Of a DNA stretch of 64,000 bases, positions 20,859-32,028 are shown piece by piece. The position numbers and the translations under genes are program-made. The notes under the pieces were generated by a model that saw only the letters and a list, made by a program, of their open reading frames with translations, ran no database searches and was not told the origin of the DNA. How positions within the stretch are numbered: position 1 is the stretch's first letter; each line of letters begins with the position of its first letter. The stretch spans positions 186,001-250,000 of the forward strand of contig NZ_CP017183.1 in the NCBI RefSeq assembly GCF_001729785.1. Reading direction: 5' to 3'. This stretch comes from Enterobacter hormaechei subsp. xiangfangensis. GTDB taxonomy: Bacteria > Pseudomonadota > Gammaproteobacteria > Enterobacterales > Enterobacteriaceae.

Positions 20859-21665
20859 TTACGCTTTCTTCCCGCCGTACTGGCTGAACCACGCCAGCAT
20901 TCTCTGCCAGCCATCTTTCGCGGATTCCGCGTGATAGCTCGGACGATAATCGGCATTAAACGCGTGTCCCGCATCCGGGTACACCACGATTTCGGCCTTC
21001 GCGTTTGCCGCCCGCAGCGCGTGGCGCATGGTCTCGACGGTATCAAGCGGAATGCCGGTATCCTGACCGCCATACAGCCCTAGCACCGGGGCATTTAAAT
21101 CGGTGGCGATATCAACCGGATGTTTCGGCGAGTTCAGCGTCTTTTCGCCCACCAGTTTGCCGTACCAGGCCACGGCCGCTTTCAACTGCGGATTGTGCGC
21201 GGCATACAGCCAGCTAATGCGTCCACCCCAACAGAAGCCGGTCACCATCAGACGGTGCGGGTCGCCACCGTTGCGCGCCGCCCAACTGGCAACGTGGTCG
21301 AGATCGGCCAGTACCTGCGCGTCCGGCACTTTGCTGACCAGGTTGCTGAACAGCGTCGGGATGTCGCTGTAATCATTCGGATCGCCCTGACGGAAATAGA
21401 GTTCCGGCGCAACGGCCAGGTAACCTTCCAGCGCCAGACGGCGGCAGAGGTCGCGAATATGTTCATGAACGCCAAATATTTCCTGCACCACGATCACGAT
21501 GGGCAGCGGGCCATCGGCAGATTTTGGCCGCGCGTGGTACGCTGGCATGTTCTCTCCCTGGGAGGGAATGGAGGTCTCGCCTGCGGTAATGGCTTCTTCA
21601 GGGGTTGAGACGATGGTTGAAGCGTGCGGGGCCGCAGCAGGTGCAAAACCGATTTTTTCAGTCAT
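20859..21665 (-). CDS. ysgA: Dienelactone hydrolase family protein YsgA
   Basis: A 268-residue alpha/beta hydrolase of the dienelactone hydrolase type. The nucleophile is Cys in TGFCWGGR, the acid residue is in GLYGGQDTGIP, and the His is in PDAGHAFNADY. This Cys-Asp-His triad defines the family. The physiological substrate is not known. It is divergent from udp and convergent with metE, as in E. coli. Confidence 0.93.
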   Translation of the reverse strand: MTEKIGFAPAAAPHASTIVSTPEEAITAGETSIPSQGENMPAYHARPKSADGPLPIVIVVQEIFGVHEHIRDLCRRLALEGYLAVAPELYFRQGDPNDYSDIPTLFSNLVSKVPDAQVLADLDHVASWAARNGGDPHRLMVTGFCWGGRISWLYAAHNPQLKAAVAWYGKLVGEKTLNSPKHPVDIATDLNAPVLGLYGGQDTGIPLDTVETMRHALRAANAKAEIVVYPDAGHAFNADYRPSYHAESAKDGWQRMLAWFSQYGGKKA

Positions 21666-21784
21666 GGCATTCTCCGTACCAATGAATGGATTAGCGCAAA
21701 GATAAATATAGACACCAGGTTAACAACCCACAGTGCCTTATAGCGTCTATCTTTTGTGCAGCACCCGGCGATATAACTTGTTAA

Positions 21785-21800
21785 TGTGATGTGAATCACT
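21785..21800. promoter_or_regulatory. CRP site upstream of udp (distal)
   Basis: TGTGATGTGAATCACT matches TGTGA-N6-TCACA with one mismatch. udp is known to be activated by cAMP-CRP and repressed by CytR in E. coli, which bind in this region. Confidence 0.8.
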
Positions 21801-21836
21801 GTTTTATGGAAATTAGCTGCAATCATTTTCATTCAT

Positions 21837-21852
21837 GGTGAGGTGTGTCACG
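21837..21852. promoter_or_regulatory. CRP site upstream of udp (proximal)
   Basis: GGTGAGGTGTGTCACG is a weaker CRP match (4 of 5 in each arm), 52 bases after the distal site (about five helical turns). Two CRP sites flanking a CytR site is the classic CytR-regulon layout. Confidence 0.62.
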
Positions 21853-21924
21853 AAATAATGCACATTGCTTCTGTAAAGTACCGTTTTACTTCTTCTGACA
21901 AACCGACCCACAGAGGAGTCACCT

Positions 21925-22686
21925 ATGTCTAAGTCTGATGTTTTTCATCTCGGCCTCACTAAAAACGATTTACAAGGGGCTACGCTTGCTATCGTCCCTG
22001 GCGATCCAGAGCGTGTGGAAAAGATCGCCGCGCTGATGGATAAGCCGGTTAAGCTGGCAGCGCATCGCGAATTCACCACCTGGCGCGCAGAGCTGGACGG
22101 TAAAGCGGTGATCGTGTGCTCTACCGGTATTGGTGGCCCGTCTACCTCTATCGCCGTTGAAGAGCTGGCGCAGCTGGGCATTCGTACTTTCCTGCGCATC
22201 GGCACCACAGGCGCCATTCAGCCGCACATCAACGTGGGCGACGTGCTGGTTACCACCGCATCCGTGCGTCTGGACGGGGCAAGCCTGCACTTTGCACCGA
22301 TGGAATTCCCGGCAGTGGCTGATTTCGAATGCACCACCGCGCTGGTTGAAGCCGCGAAATCCGTGGGCGCCACCACCCACGTGGGCGTAACTGCCTCTTC
22401 CGATACCTTCTACCCGGGCCAGGAGCGTTACGACACCTTCTCTGGTCGCGTGGTGAGCCGTTTCAAAGGCTCCATGGAAGAGTGGCAGTCGATGGGCGTC
22501 ATGAACTACGAAATGGAATCTGCGACGCTGCTGACCATGTGCGCGAGCCAGGGTCTGCGTGCCGGTATGGTGGCGGGCGTTATCGTCAACCGTACCCAAC
22601 AGGAGATCCCGAACGCTGAAACCATGAAGCAGACTGAAAGCCATGCGGTGAAAATCGTGGTTGAAGCGGCGCGCCGCCTGATCTAA
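21925..22686 (+). CDS. udp: Uridine phosphorylase
   Basis: Udp cleaves uridine with phosphate to uracil and ribose-1-phosphate in pyrimidine salvage. The 253-residue protein has the phosphate-binding motif PGDPERV near the N-terminus and the family segments STGIGGPS and MEMES-type YEMESATL, which places the ribose contacts. The start follows a strong GAGGAG site. Two CRP-like sites lie upstream, and a strong hairpin terminator follows. Confidence 0.97.
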   Translation: MSKSDVFHLGLTKNDLQGATLAIVPGDPERVEKIAALMDKPVKLAAHREFTTWRAELDGKAVIVCSTGIGGPSTSIAVEELAQLGIRTFLRIGTTGAIQPHINVGDVLVTTASVRLDGASLHFAPMEFPAVADFECTTALVEAAKSVGATTHVGVTASSDTFYPGQERYDTFSGRVVSRFKGSMEEWQSMGVMNYEMESATLLTMCASQGLRAGMVAGVIVNRTQQEIPNAETMKQTESHAVKIVVEAARRLI

Positions 22687-22702
22687 TTCTCTCTTCAGTG
22701 CT

Positions 22703-22733
22703 AAAAGGCCGACATGCTCGGCCTTTTCTTTTT
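22703..22733 (+). terminator. Rho-independent terminator of udp
   Basis: AAAAGGCCGA and TCGGCCTTTT form a perfect stem with loop CATGC, followed by CTTTTT. Confidence 0.93.
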
Positions 22734-22825
22734 GCGTAACGCCTCGCAGGAAAACCCTTTCAAACTGGACGTTCATACAGCACAATTCTATTTTGTGCGG
22801 GTTAGACGTGGATGCAGGGGGCATT

Positions 22826-24283
22826 GTGGATATCTCAATCCTGGTTTATGCGGTAGTTGCGCTGGTGAGCGTGGGGATTGGCTGGCTCATTTCCGGCTAC
22901 CAGCATGCGCAGCAGAAAGCCGAACAGCTGGCAGAGCGCGAAGAGATCGTCGCCGAACTCAGCGCAACGAAACAACAGCTTGCGCTGAGTGACCACTGGC
23001 GCGACGAGTGCGAACTGCTCAATAACGAACTGCGCAATCTGCGTGATATCAATACCTCGCTGGAGGCCGATCTCCGTGAAGTGACCACCCGTCTTGAGTC
23101 CACCCAACTGCACGCCGAAGACAAAATCCGTCAGATGATCAACAGCGAGCAGCGTCTTAGCGAGCAGTTTGAGAACCTCGCGAACCGCATTTTTGAGCAC
23201 AGCAATCGCCGCGTGGATGAGCAGAACCGTCAGAGCCTGAACAGCCTGCTGACGCCCCTGCGTGAGCAGTTGGACGGCTTTCGACGTCAGGTACAGGACA
23301 GCTTTGGTCAGGAGGCCCGCGAGCGCCACACGCTGGCGCATGAAATTCGTAATCTCCAGCAGCTGAATGCGCAGATGGCGCAGGAGGCGGTTAACCTGAC
23401 GCGCGCACTGAAAGGTGATAACAAAGCGCAGGGAAACTGGGGCGAAGTGGTCATGACGCGCGTGCTGGAGGCCTCTGGCCTGCGCGAAGGATACGAATAC
23501 GAAACGCAGGTCAGCATTGAAAACGATGCGCGCTCGCGGATGCAGCCGGATGTCATTGTTCGTCTGCCACAGGGCAAAGATGTGGTTATCGACGCCAAAA
23601 TGACGCTGGTGGCCTATGAGCGCTACTTCAACGCGGAAGATGACTACACCCGCGAAACAGCGTTGCAGGAGCACATCGCCTCCGTGCGTAACCATATCCG
23701 TCTGCTGGGCAGAAAAGATTATCAGCAGTTGCCGGGGCTGCGATCGCTGGATTATGTGCTGATGTTCATTCCGGTTGAGCCAGCCTTCCTGCTGGCGCTC
23801 GACAGACAGCCCGAACTGATCACCGAAGCGCTGAAAAATAACATTATGCTGGTCAGCCCCACCACGCTACTGGTGGCGTTACGTACCATTGCCAACCTGT
23901 GGCGCTATGAGCACCAAAGCCGTAACGCGCAGCAGATTGCCGATCGCGCCAGCAAGCTGTACGACAAAATGCGGCTGTTTGTGGACGATATGTCCTCGGT
24001 GGGGCAAAGCCTGGATCGCGCGCAGGATAACTACCGCCAGGCGATGAAAAAACTCTCCTCCGGGCGTGGCAATTTGCTGGCGCAGGCGGAGGCGTTTCGC
24101 AGCCTGGGGGTGGAAGTTAAACGCGAGATTAATCCGGAACTGGTGGAGCAGGCTACCGCTCAGGACGAAGAGTTTCGTCTGCGTGAAGGCGACGGTGAGC
24201 AAAATAGCCGCAATGAAGACAACGGTTTAGCGGCGAGTTTATCCCCCGAAGCGCAGCCGGCACGTTTCTTTCACGGTGGTTGA
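22826..24283 (+). CDS. rmuC: DNA recombination-limiting protein RmuC
   Basis: RmuC limits recombination at inverted repeats and has a nuclease-like fold of the PD-(D/E)XK type. One N-terminal membrane helix (ILVYAVVALVSVGIGWLI) is followed by a long coiled coil up to about residue 200 (many Glu/Gln/Arg heptads), then the conserved core with GNWGEVVMTRVLEASGL and DVVIDAKMTLVAYERYF. The GTG start after AGGGGG gives 485 residues, ten more than remembered for E. coli because the acidic C-terminal tail differs. An upstream in-frame ATG is less well supported. Confidence 0.94.
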   Translation: MDISILVYAVVALVSVGIGWLISGYQHAQQKAEQLAEREEIVAELSATKQQLALSDHWRDECELLNNELRNLRDINTSLEADLREVTTRLESTQLHAEDKIRQMINSEQRLSEQFENLANRIFEHSNRRVDEQNRQSLNSLLTPLREQLDGFRRQVQDSFGQEARERHTLAHEIRNLQQLNAQMAQEAVNLTRALKGDNKAQGNWGEVVMTRVLEASGLREGYEYETQVSIENDARSRMQPDVIVRLPQGKDVVIDAKMTLVAYERYFNAEDDYTRETALQEHIASVRNHIRLLGRKDYQQLPGLRSLDYVLMFIPVEPAFLLALDRQPELITEALKNNIMLVSPTTLLVALRTIANLWRYEHQSRNAQQIADRASKLYDKMRLFVDDMSSVGQSLDRAQDNYRQAMKKLSSGRGNLLAQAEAFRSLGVEVKREINPELVEQATAQDEEFRLREGDGEQNSRNEDNGLAASLSPEAQPARFFHGG

Positions 24284-24349
24284 AACGTAGGGCAAATGCG
24301 CCCAATCTGTTACACTTCACGAACATTTGACTGATTAGCAGGCTCTGAG

Positions 24350-25105
24350 ATGGTTGACGATTCACAAGACACAACGCACTTTGGCTTTCAGACTGTCGCC
24401 AAAGCGCAGAAAGCTGACATGGTGGCCCACGTATTTCATTCCGTGGCGGCGAAGTACGATGTGATGAATGATTTGATGTCATTCGGCATTCATCGCTTGT
24501 GGAAGCGCTTCACTATTGATTGCAGCGGCGTGCGCCGTGGACAAACGGTGCTGGATTTAGCCGGAGGCACAGGGGATCTGACCGCTAAATTCTCCCGTCT
24601 GGTTGGCGAAACCGGCCGCGTGGTGCTGGCGGATATCAACGACTCCATGCTGAAAATGGGACGCGAAAAGCTGCGTAACATCGGCGTGGTAGGCAACGTT
24701 GAATATGTTCAGGCCAACGCCGAAGCGCTGCCGTTCCCGGATAATACGTTCGACTGCATCACCATCTCTTTCGGTCTGCGTAACGTGACCGATAAAGATA
24801 AAGCGCTGCGCTCCATGTACCGCGTGCTGAAACCGGGCGGCCGACTGCTGGTTCTCGAGTTTTCTAAACCGATTATCGACCCGCTGAGCAAAGCTTACGA
24901 TGCCTATTCCTTCCACGTTTTGCCGCGCATCGGCGAGCTGGTGGCAAACGATGCAGAAAGTTACCGTTATCTGGCCGAATCCATCCGAATGCACCCGGAT
25001 CAGGACACGCTGAAAGCGATGATGCAGGATGCCGAGTTTGAAAACGTGGAATACTTCAATATGACGGCGGGTGTCGTCGCGCTGCATCGTGGTTACAAGT
25101 TCTGA
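24350..25105 (+). CDS. ubiE: Ubiquinone/menaquinone biosynthesis C-methyltransferase UbiE
   Basis: UbiE performs the C-methylation step shared by ubiquinone and menaquinone synthesis using S-adenosylmethionine. The 251-residue protein has the SAM-binding glycine motif [11 protein letters not shown], the acidic residue in [10 protein letters not shown], and the UbiE/COQ5 signatures [18 protein letters not shown] and SFGLRNVTD. It begins the ubiE-ubiJ-ubiB run; ubiJ begins 13 bases after its stop. Confidence 0.97.
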   Translation: MVDDSQDTTHFGFQTVAKAQKADMVAHVFHSVAAKYDVMNDLMSFGIHRLWKRFTIDCSGVRRGQTVLDLAGGTGDLTAKFSRLVGETGRVVLADINDSMLKMGREKLRNIGVVGNVEYVQANAEALPFPDNTFDCITISFGLRNVTDKDKALRSMYRVLKPGGRLLVLEFSKPIIDPLSKAYDAYSFHVLPRIGELVANDAESYRYLAESIRMHPDQDTLKAMMQDAEFENVEYFNMTAGVVALHRGYKF

Positions 25106-25118
25106 GTGGAGGTTTCCC

Positions 25119-25724
25119 GTGCCCATTAAACCCTTAGTCACCGCAGGCATCGAGAATGTACTGAATGCCTTTCTGTATCGCGCTCCGGCGCTGAAAACCG
25201 CACGTCAGCGGCTTAACGGAAAGGTGCTGCGCATCGTGTTAAAGGAGTTCTCGACGCCGCTTGTGCTGGTCTTCAGCGAACGTCAGCTTGACGTTCTGGG
25301 GGAGTGGGAAGGCGAAGCTGATTGCTCGGTAATTACGCACATGAGCGTCTTACCAAAACTGCGTGACCGTCAGCAGATGACGGCGCTTATTCGCAGCGGT
25401 GAGCTGGAGGTCGAAGGCGATATTCAGGTGGTACAGAACTTCGTTGCACTCAGCGATCAGGCTGAATTCGACCCGGCGGAACTGCTGGCGCCCTATATCG
25501 GCGACATCGCGGCTGAAGGGATAAGCAAAACGCTGCGCACGGGTTCCGCTTTCCTGCGTAAAGGTCTGCTCCGTCAACAGCGCTATGCTGCCGAGGTGCT
25601 GACCGAAGAGTGGCGTATGGCGCCGGGGCCTTTAGAAGTCGCCTGGTTTGCAGAAGAGACCGCGGCAGTTGAGCGCGCAGTTGATGCGTTAACCAAACGG
25701 CTGGAAAAACTGGAGGGCAAATGA
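25119..25724 (+). CDS. ubiJ: Ubiquinone biosynthesis accessory factor UbiJ
   Basis: UbiJ (formerly YigP) has an SCP2 lipid-binding fold and with UbiK organises the soluble Ubi complex that hydroxylates and methylates ubiquinone intermediates. The GTG start, with GGAGG six bases before it, gives 201 residues as in E. coli. The SCP2 domain spans roughly residues 15-115 and a charged coiled coil closes the protein ([16 protein letters not shown]). In E. coli the sRNA EsrE is encoded within the 3' half; I cannot judge that here. The stop overlaps the ubiB start. Confidence 0.94.
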   Translation: MPIKPLVTAGIENVLNAFLYRAPALKTARQRLNGKVLRIVLKEFSTPLVLVFSERQLDVLGEWEGEADCSVITHMSVLPKLRDRQQMTALIRSGELEVEGDIQVVQNFVALSDQAEFDPAELLAPYIGDIAAEGISKTLRTGSAFLRKGLLRQQRYAAEVLTEEWRMAPGPLEVAWFAEETAAVERAVDALTKRLEKLEGK

Positions 25725-27361
25725 CGCCTGGTGAAATTCGGCGCCTCTATTTTATCGTTCGCACCTTTTTGAGCTACGGGCTCGACGAGCTTATCCCCAG
25801 AATGCGTATCACTCTGCCGCTTCGGCTTTGGCGTCGCACGCTGTTCTGGATGCCGAATCGCCATAAGGATCAGGAGCTGGGCGCACGCCTGCGTCTTGCG
25901 TTGCAGGAGCTGGGACCGGTCTGGATCAAGTTTGGGCAGATGCTCTCAACACGTCGCGACCTTTTTCCACCGCAGATTGCCGATCAGCTCGCACTATTGC
26001 AGGATCGCGTCGCTCCGTTTGACGGAGAGAGAGCGAAGAAACAAATCGAAGAAGCGATGGGCAATATCCCCATCGAGACCTGGTTTGATGATTTCGATAT
26101 TCAGCCTCTGGCCTCTGCCTCTATTGCGCAGGTTCATACTGCGCGCCTGAAGGAAAATGGCAAAGAGGTGGTCATTAAAGTGATTCGTCCGGATATCCTG
26201 CCGGTTATCAAAGCAGACATGAAGCTGATTTATCGCCTGGCTCGCTGGGTGCCGCGTCTGTTGCCGGATGGCCGCCGTCTGCGTCCGCTGGAAGTGGTAC
26301 GGGAATACGAAAAAACGCTGATTGATGAGCTTAACCTGCTGCGTGAATCGGCGAACGCCATTCAGCTGCGTCGAAACTTTGAAGACAGCCCGATGCTGTA
26401 TGTTCCTGAAGTCTATTCTGACTATTGCAGTCAGAACATGATGGTGATGGAACGTATCTACGGTATTCCGGTCTCGGACGTGACGGCGCTGGAAAAACAG
26501 GGCACCAACATGAAGTTGCTGGCCGAACGTGGCGTGCAGGTCTTCTTTACTCAGGTTTTCCGCGACAGCTTCTTCCATGCTGACATGCATCCGGGCAACA
26601 TTTTTGTCAGCTATGAGCACCCGGAAGATCCTAAATACATCGGCATCGACTGCGGTATTGTCGGCTCGCTGAATAAAGAGGATAAGCGTTATCTCGCCGA
26701 GAACTTTATCGCTTTCTTCAATCGCGACTACCGTAAGGTGGCCGAGCTGCACGTGGATTCAGGCTGGGTTCCGCCAGATACCAACGTGGAAGAGTTTGAA
26801 TTTGCGATCCGCACCGTCTGTGAGCCGATTTTTGAAAAGCCGCTCTCGGAGATCTCTTTCGGACACGTCCTGCTCAACCTGTTCAACACCGCACGCCGTT
26901 TCAATATGGAAGTGCAGCCACAATTAGTTTTACTTCAGAAAACATTACTTTACGTTGAGGGCGTAGGCCGCCAGCTCTATCCTCAGTTAGACTTGTGGAA
27001 AACCGCGAAACCGTTCCTCGAATCCTGGATTAAGGATCAGGTCGGTATTCCAGCCCTGGTTCGCTCGCTTAAAGAGAAAGGCCCGTTCTGGATTGAAAAA
27101 ATGCCTGAAATTCCTGAACTGGTTTACGACAGTTTGCGTCAGAGCAAGAACCTTCAGCACAGCATGGATAAAATCGCGCACGAGCTTCAATCCAGTCGCG
27201 TGCGTCAGGGGCAGTCCCGCTATCTCTTCGGAATTGGCGCGACGCTGCTGATAAGCGGCACGTTGCTGTTGATCAATCGTCCGGACTGGGAAATGATGCC
27301 AGCCTGGATTATGGCTGCCGGTGTGGTTGTCTGGCTTGCTGGCTGGCGAAAAACGCGCTGA
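25721..27361 (+). CDS. ubiB: UbiB, ABC1/ADCK-family ATPase for ubiquinone biosynthesis
   Basis: A 546-residue protein-kinase-like protein needed for ubiquinone production, probably as an ATPase that extracts lipid intermediates from the membrane. The KxGQ motif is in [13 protein letters not shown], the Ala-rich loop in [13 protein letters not shown], the catalytic-loop Asp in [10 protein letters not shown] and the metal-binding Asp in IGIDCGIVG. Two C-terminal membrane helices end the protein ([17 protein letters not shown] and [15 protein letters not shown]). Translation is coupled to ubiJ by ATGA. Confidence 0.97.
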   Translation: MTPGEIRRLYFIVRTFLSYGLDELIPRMRITLPLRLWRRTLFWMPNRHKDQELGARLRLALQELGPVWIKFGQMLSTRRDLFPPQIADQLALLQDRVAPFDGERAKKQIEEAMGNIPIETWFDDFDIQPLASASIAQVHTARLKENGKEVVIKVIRPDILPVIKADMKLIYRLARWVPRLLPDGRRLRPLEVVREYEKTLIDELNLLRESANAIQLRRNFEDSPMLYVPEVYSDYCSQNMMVMERIYGIPVSDVTALEKQGTNMKLLAERGVQVFFTQVFRDSFFHADMHPGNIFVSYEHPEDPKYIGIDCGIVGSLNKEDKRYLAENFIAFFNRDYRKVAELHVDSGWVPPDTNVEEFEFAIRTVCEPIFEKPLSEISFGHVLLNLFNTARRFNMEVQPQLVLLQKTLLYVEGVGRQLYPQLDLWKTAKPFLESWIKDQVGIPALVRSLKEKGPFWIEKMPEIPELVYDSLRQSKNLQHSMDKIAHELQSSRVRQGQSRYLFGIGATLLISGTLLLINRPDWEMMPAWIMAAGVVVWLAGWRKTR

Positions 27362-27437
27362 ATTAGCGTCGCTATCGAGAGATTGCATACGTATAATGCG
27401 ATCTGACTAATTAATCATCTATCACTGGGGAACACGC

Positions 27438-27692
27438 ATGGGTGGTATCAGTATCTGGCAGTTAGTGATCATTGCCGTCATCGTTGTGCTGCTGTTTGGC
27501 ACGAAAAAACTCGGATCGATTGGTTCCGACCTGGGCGCGTCAATCAAAGGCTTCAAGAAAGCCATGAGCGATGATGAGAATAAGCAGGAAAAAACCAGTC
27601 AGGATGCTGATTTTACCGCTAAATCCATCGCCGATAAGCAGGACGAAGCCAAAAAGGAAGAGGCTAAACGTCACGATAAAGAGCAGGTGTAA
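27438..27692 (+). CDS. tatA: Sec-independent translocase subunit TatA
   Basis: An 84-residue pore-forming subunit of the twin-arginine translocase. It has one short N-terminal membrane helix ([16 protein letters not shown]), the FGxKKLG hinge, an amphipathic helix ([16 protein letters not shown]) and a charged tail. E. coli TatA is 89 residues. It leads the tatABC operon. Confidence 0.97.
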   Translation: MGGISIWQLVIIAVIVVLLFGTKKLGSIGSDLGASIKGFKKAMSDDENKQEKTSQDADFTAKSIADKQDEAKKEEAKRHDKEQV

Positions 27693-27695
27693 TTC

Positions 27696-28238
27696 GTGTT
27701 CGACATTGGTTTTGGTGAGTTACTGCTGGTCTTTGTGATTGGTCTGATTGTGTTGGGGCCGCAGCGTTTACCCGTTGCGGTGAAAACCGTCGTGGGCTGG
27801 GTGCGGGCACTTCGCTCGCTGGCAACTACCGTGCAGAACGAGCTGGCACAGGAGCTGAAGCTTCAGGAATTTCAGGACAGCCTGAAAAAGGTTGAAAAGG
27901 CGAGCATGGATAACCTGACGCCGGAGCTGAAAGCATCAATGGATGAGTTACGCGAAGCGGCTGAATCCATGAAGCGCTCATACAGCATTAACGATCCTGA
28001 GAAGGCGAGCGATGAAGCAAACACCATCCATAATCCGGTGGTGAAGGGCAGCGAAGAGCAGCGCGAGGGTGTGACGCCTTCCAGCGCGGAGCATCAGGCC
28101 GCTTCGCCAGAGCAATCGCCGCAGGAGCCCGAAGTGAAAAAGCAGGTGCCGCCGGAAGAGCTCGTGGTCAAAACGGCTGAGGTAAAACCCGCCGCGCCTG
28201 TTTCCGAATCATCCCCCTCGTCGAGTGATAAAGCGTAA
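27696..28238 (+). CDS. tatB: Sec-independent translocase subunit TatB
   Basis: A 180-residue TatB that forms the substrate receptor with TatC. The N-terminus [20 protein letters not shown] with Glu at residue 8 and the GPQRLP hinge are diagnostic. The long C-terminal half is Pro/Glu/Ser-rich and about nine residues longer than in E. coli. The start is GTG, three bases after the tatA stop. Confidence 0.96.
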   Translation: MFDIGFGELLLVFVIGLIVLGPQRLPVAVKTVVGWVRALRSLATTVQNELAQELKLQEFQDSLKKVEKASMDNLTPELKASMDELREAAESMKRSYSINDPEKASDEANTIHNPVVKGSEEQREGVTPSSAEHQAASPEQSPQEPEVKKQVPPEELVVKTAEVKPAAPVSESSPSSSDKA

Positions 28239-28240
28239 AC

Positions 28241-29011
28241 ATGGCAGTAGATGATACTCAACCGCTGATTGCGCACCTCATTGAGCTGCGTAAGCGCCTG
28301 TTAAACTGCATTATTGCGGTTTTCCTCATTTTTTTATGTCTGGTCTATTTCGCCAACGATATCTATCAGGTGGTTTCCGCGCCGCTGATTAAACAGATGC
28401 CGCTGGGCGCGACGATGATTGCAACGGACGTTGCTTCACCGTTCTTTACCCCCATCAAGCTGACCTTCTGGGTATCGTTGATTGCATCTGCACCGGTCAT
28501 TTTGTATCAGGTCTGGGCATTTGTGGCGCCCGCGCTGTACAGGCATGAACGCAAGCTGGTTATTCCGCTGCTGGTGTCCAGTTCGCTGCTGTTTTACATC
28601 GGCATGGCGTTCGCCTACTTCGTTGTCTTCCCGCTGGCCTTTGGCTTCCTGACGCATACCGCGCCGGAAGGGGTACAGGTTTCGACGGACATCGCCAGCT
28701 ACCTCAGCTTCGTGATGGCGCTGTTTATGGCCTTTGGTGTCGCCTTCGAGGTGCCCGTAGCGATTGTCCTGCTCTGCTGGGTAGGGGTGACCACGCCTGA
28801 CGATCTGCGTAAGAAGCGCCCGTACATCCTGGTGGGGGCATTTGTTGTAGGTATGCTGTTAACGCCACCGGACGTCTTCTCGCAAACCTTACTGGCGATA
28901 CCGATGTACTGCCTGTTTGAAGTCGGCGTGTTCTTCGCTCGTTTCTACGTCGGAAAGGGGCGTACCCGGGACGAAGAAGACGAGCCGTCTGAAGAGACTA
29001 CTAAAGAATAA
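28241..29011 (+). CDS. tatC: Sec-independent translocase subunit TatC
   Basis: A 256-residue polytopic membrane protein with six helices that recognises twin-arginine signal peptides. The N-terminal signature [13 protein letters not shown] contains the Glu essential for signal recognition. The region after helix II reads [17 protein letters not shown]. It follows tatB by two bases and is closed by a small hairpin. Confidence 0.97.
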   Translation: MAVDDTQPLIAHLIELRKRLLNCIIAVFLIFLCLVYFANDIYQVVSAPLIKQMPLGATMIATDVASPFFTPIKLTFWVSLIASAPVILYQVWAFVAPALYRHERKLVIPLLVSSSLLFYIGMAFAYFVVFPLAFGFLTHTAPEGVQVSTDIASYLSFVMALFMAFGVAFEVPVAIVLLCWVGVTTPDDLRKKRPYILVGAFVVGMLLTPPDVFSQTLLAIPMYCLFEVGVFFARFYVGKGRTRDEEDEPSEETTKE

Positions 29012-29015
29012 AACC

Positions 29016-29037
29016 AACCGCCCGTCAGGGCGGTTGT
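29016..29037 (+). terminator. Hairpin after tatC
   Basis: AACCGCCC and GGGCGGTT pair perfectly around GTCA, followed by only GT. It may attenuate between tatC and tatD rather than end transcription fully. Confidence 0.7.
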
Positions 29038-29052
29038 CATATGGGGATACGT

Positions 29053-29835
29053 ATGTTTGATATCGGGCTTAACCTCACCAGCGCCCAGTTTGCGAAAGAC
29101 CACGATGAGGTGGTGGCGCGCGCCTTTGCCGCCGGCGTGAACGGGCTGTTACTGACGGGAACAAATCTGCATGAGAGTGAGCAGGCACGGCAGCTGGCGC
29201 AACGCTATCAACACTGCTGGTCCACCGCAGGCGTGCATCCTCATGACAGCAGCCAGTGGACGCATGAAAGCGCTGAGGCGCTTCATCGTCTGGCACAAAC
29301 GCCAGAAGTGGTTGCCATTGGCGAATGCGGGCTTGATTTCAACCGTAACTTCTCGACGCCTGAAGAGCAGGAGAAGGCATTTACCGCCCAGCTTGCGCTG
29401 GCAGCAGAGCTGGAGATGCCGGTGTTTATGCACTGTCGCGATGCGCATGAACGTTTTCTGGCGCTGCTGGAACCCTGGCTGGAGAAGCTGCCCGGTGCGG
29501 TGTTGCACTGCTTTACGGGCTCCCGTCAGGAAGCGCTGGATTGCCTGAACCGCGGGCTTTATTTGGGTATCACGGGCTGGGTCTGCGATGAGCGTCGTGG
29601 GCTGGAACTGCGTGAGCTGTTACCCGTTATCCCGGCCGATCGTTTGCTGCTGGAAACGGATGCGCCGTATCTGTTGCCCCGTGATATGCAGCCCAAACCG
29701 CCATCACGACGTAATGAACCGGCCTACCTGGGGCATATTGCTGAGCGAGTGGCGCACTGGCGGGGAGAAGATGCGCAGTGGCTGGCAGCACAAACCGATG
29801 ATAACGTGCGTCGTCTGTTCGGCGTGCAGTTCTAA
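29053..29835 (+). CDS. tatD: TatD metal-dependent DNase
   Basis: A 260-residue TIM-barrel metal-dependent hydrolase with 3'-5' exonuclease activity, linked to repair of oxidative DNA damage and not needed for Tat export. Metal ligands are visible in [32 protein letters not shown] and [11 protein letters not shown]. The usual N-terminal metal pair is altered to [10 protein letters not shown], as in enterobacterial TatD. This ATG matches the E. coli start; an upstream ATG would add four residues. It overlaps rfaH by four bases, convergent. Confidence 0.95.
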   Translation: MFDIGLNLTSAQFAKDHDEVVARAFAAGVNGLLLTGTNLHESEQARQLAQRYQHCWSTAGVHPHDSSQWTHESAEALHRLAQTPEVVAIGECGLDFNRNFSTPEEQEKAFTAQLALAAELEMPVFMHCRDAHERFLALLEPWLEKLPGAVLHCFTGSRQEALDCLNRGLYLGITGWVCDERRGLELRELLPVIPADRLLLETDAPYLLPRDMQPKPPSRRNEPAYLGHIAERVAHWRGEDAQWLAAQTDDNVRRLFGVQF

Positions 29836-30323
29836 ACTTTGCGGAAATCGGTGTTTTTCACGCTCTGCAACACCTCTTTGTTCAGCAGGTTGAGCAGCAG
29901 CATGGAGCGCGCTTCACCGTCCGGCTCAGCGAAGATGGCCTGTAAGCCTTCAAAGGCGCCTTCGGTGATCACCACGCTGTCGCCAGCATAAGGGGTTTCC
30001 GGATCGGTAATATCTTCAGGCTGCTGGTAGACAGAAAGCTGATGAATAACCGATGACGGTACTCTTGCCGGATGGGCGCCAAAACGCACAAAATGGCTGA
30101 CGCCGCGTGTGGCACTGATCGTCGTGGTGTGGATCACTTCGGGGTCGAATTCGACGAACAGGTAATTCGGGAACAGAGGCTCACTGACGGTCGTGCGTCT
30201 TCCACGCTGCATTTTTTCAAGCGTGATCACGGGTGTCAGGCAGTTCACAGACTGACGTTCAAGATGTTCCTGCGCGCGCTGAAGTTGCCCGCGTTTGCAA
30301 TACAGTAAATACCAGGCCTGCAT
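29832..30323 (-). CDS. rfaH: Transcription antiterminator RfaH
   Basis: RfaH is a specialised NusG paralogue recruited at ops sites in LPS-core, capsule, haemolysin and conjugation operons. The 163-residue protein has the NGN domain ([20 protein letters not shown] to about residue 100) and a C-terminal KOW domain ([20 protein letters not shown]) that refolds from helix to barrel. The start chosen aligns with the E. coli N-terminus; eleven upstream in-frame codons are unlikely to be used. Confidence 0.96.
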   Translation of the reverse strand: MQAWYLLYCKRGQLQRAQEHLERQSVNCLTPVITLEKMQRGRRTTVSEPLFPNYLFVEFDPEVIHTTTISATRGVSHFVRFGAHPARVPSSVIHQLSVYQQPEDITDPETPYAGDSVVITEGAFEGLQAIFAEPDGEARSMLLLNLLNKEVLQSVKNTDFRKV

Positions 30324-30492
30324 AATCACTCTTCCCATTGTTCGGGGCGCAAGCATACCAAAACCCTGGCGGGATCGCTAAGGTGATTATAATGGCGAAA
30401 AAGAGAGTAAGTCGTGGAAGTTCACGCTAATTTAACAAAATTACAGCATCACGCGGTCTTACGCCGTATAATGAAGCGCTTACAGAGAGGCC

Positions 30493-31989
30493 ATGATTAA
30501 CTGCATGAAATACCACGATCTACGCGACTTCCTGGCGCTGCTGGAAAAGCAGGGCGAACTCAAACGCATTACGCTTCCTGTTGATCCGTATCTGGAAATG
30601 ACAGAAATCGCTGACCGCACCCTGCGCGCGGGCGGCCCGGCGTTGCTGTTTGAAAACCCAAAAGGCTACACCATGCCGGTGCTGTGCAACCTGTTTGGCA
30701 CACCTCGCCGCGTGGCGCTGGGGATGGGGCAGGAAGATGTCACGGCGTTACGTGAAGTGGGCAAACTGCTGGCCTTTCTGAAAGAGCCGGAGCCGCCAAA
30801 AGGGTTCCGCGACCTGTTCGACAAACTGCCGCAGTTTAAGCAGGTGTTGAATATGCCCACCAAACGCCTGCGCGGTGCGCCGTGCCAGCAAAAAGTGCTG
30901 GAAGGCGATGCGGTGGATCTGACCAAAATTCCCATCATGCAGTGCTGGCCTGAAGATGCCGCACCGCTGATCACCTGGGGCCTCACCGTGACGCGTGGGC
31001 CGCATAAAGAGCGTCAAAACCTCGGCATTTACCGCCAGCAGCTGATTGGCAAAAATAAGCTCATCATGCGCTGGTTGTCCCATCGCGGCGGGGCGCTGGA
31101 TTTCCAGGAGTGGTGCGCGGCCCATCCGGGCGAACGTTTCCCGGTTTCCGTCGCGCTGGGTGCCGATCCGGCAACCATCCTGGGCGCGGTGACGCCTGTT
31201 CCTGATACGCTGTCTGAATATGCCTTTGCAGGACTGCTGCGCGGCACCAAAACCGAAGTGGTGAAGTGCATCTCCAATGACCTGGAAGTACCGGCCAGCG
31301 CAGAGATTGTGCTGGAAGGTTACATTGAACAGGGCGAGCTGGCACCCGAAGGGCCGTACGGCGACCACACCGGCTATTACAACGAAGTGGATAACTTTCC
31401 GGTGTTCACCGTCACCCACATTACCCAGCGTGAAGATGCCATCTATCACTCCACCTATACCGGCCGTCCACCCGACGAACCGGCGGTACTGGGCGTGGCG
31501 CTGAACGAAGTGTTCGTGCCGATCCTGCAAAAGCAGTTCCCGGAAATCGTTGATTTTTATCTGCCGCCGGAAGGGTGTTCGTATCGCCTGGCGGTGGTGA
31601 CGATGAAGAAGCAGTATGCCGGTCACGCTAAGCGCGTGATGATGGGCGTATGGTCTTTCCTGCGCCAGTTTATGTATACCAAGTTTGTGATTGTCTGCGA
31701 TGATGACGTCAATGCCCGCGACTGGAATGACGTTATCTGGGCCATCACCACGCGTATGGATCCGGCGCGTGATACGGTGTTAGTGGAAAACACGCCGATT
31801 GATTACCTGGATTTTGCCTCGCCGGTTTCCGGACTTGGCTCAAAAATGGGACTGGATGCCACGAACAAATGGCCTGGCGAAACCGACCGTGAATGGGGTC
31901 GCCCGATCGAAAAAGATCCTGCCGTGACCGCGCGAATTGACGCGATCTGGGACGAGCTGGCCATAATGAATAACGGTAAGGCAGAATAA
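30493..31989 (+). CDS. ubiD: 4-hydroxy-3-polyprenylbenzoate decarboxylase UbiD
   Basis: UbiD decarboxylates the ubiquinone precursor using prenylated FMN supplied by UbiX, which is not encoded here. The 498-residue protein carries the conserved core with [20 protein letters not shown], the GGALD segment and the acidic [11 protein letters not shown] loop that holds catalytic Glu residues. The first ATG (MINCMKYHD) gives the E. coli length plus one; an ATG four codons later is an alternative. It is divergent from rfaH and precedes fre. Confidence 0.96.
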   Translation: MINCMKYHDLRDFLALLEKQGELKRITLPVDPYLEMTEIADRTLRAGGPALLFENPKGYTMPVLCNLFGTPRRVALGMGQEDVTALREVGKLLAFLKEPEPPKGFRDLFDKLPQFKQVLNMPTKRLRGAPCQQKVLEGDAVDLTKIPIMQCWPEDAAPLITWGLTVTRGPHKERQNLGIYRQQLIGKNKLIMRWLSHRGGALDFQEWCAAHPGERFPVSVALGADPATILGAVTPVPDTLSEYAFAGLLRGTKTEVVKCISNDLEVPASAEIVLEGYIEQGELAPEGPYGDHTGYYNEVDNFPVFTVTHITQREDAIYHSTYTGRPPDEPAVLGVALNEVFVPILQKQFPEIVDFYLPPEGCSYRLAVVTMKKQYAGHAKRVMMGVWSFLRQFMYTKFVIVCDDDVNARDWNDVIWAITTRMDPARDTVLVENTPIDYLDFASPVSGLGSKMGLDATNKWPGETDREWGRPIEKDPAVTARIDAIWDELAIMNNGKAE

Positions 31990-32028
31990 AACCGTTTAGC
32001 CCTATAGACTTCCCGACAGAGAGAGCGA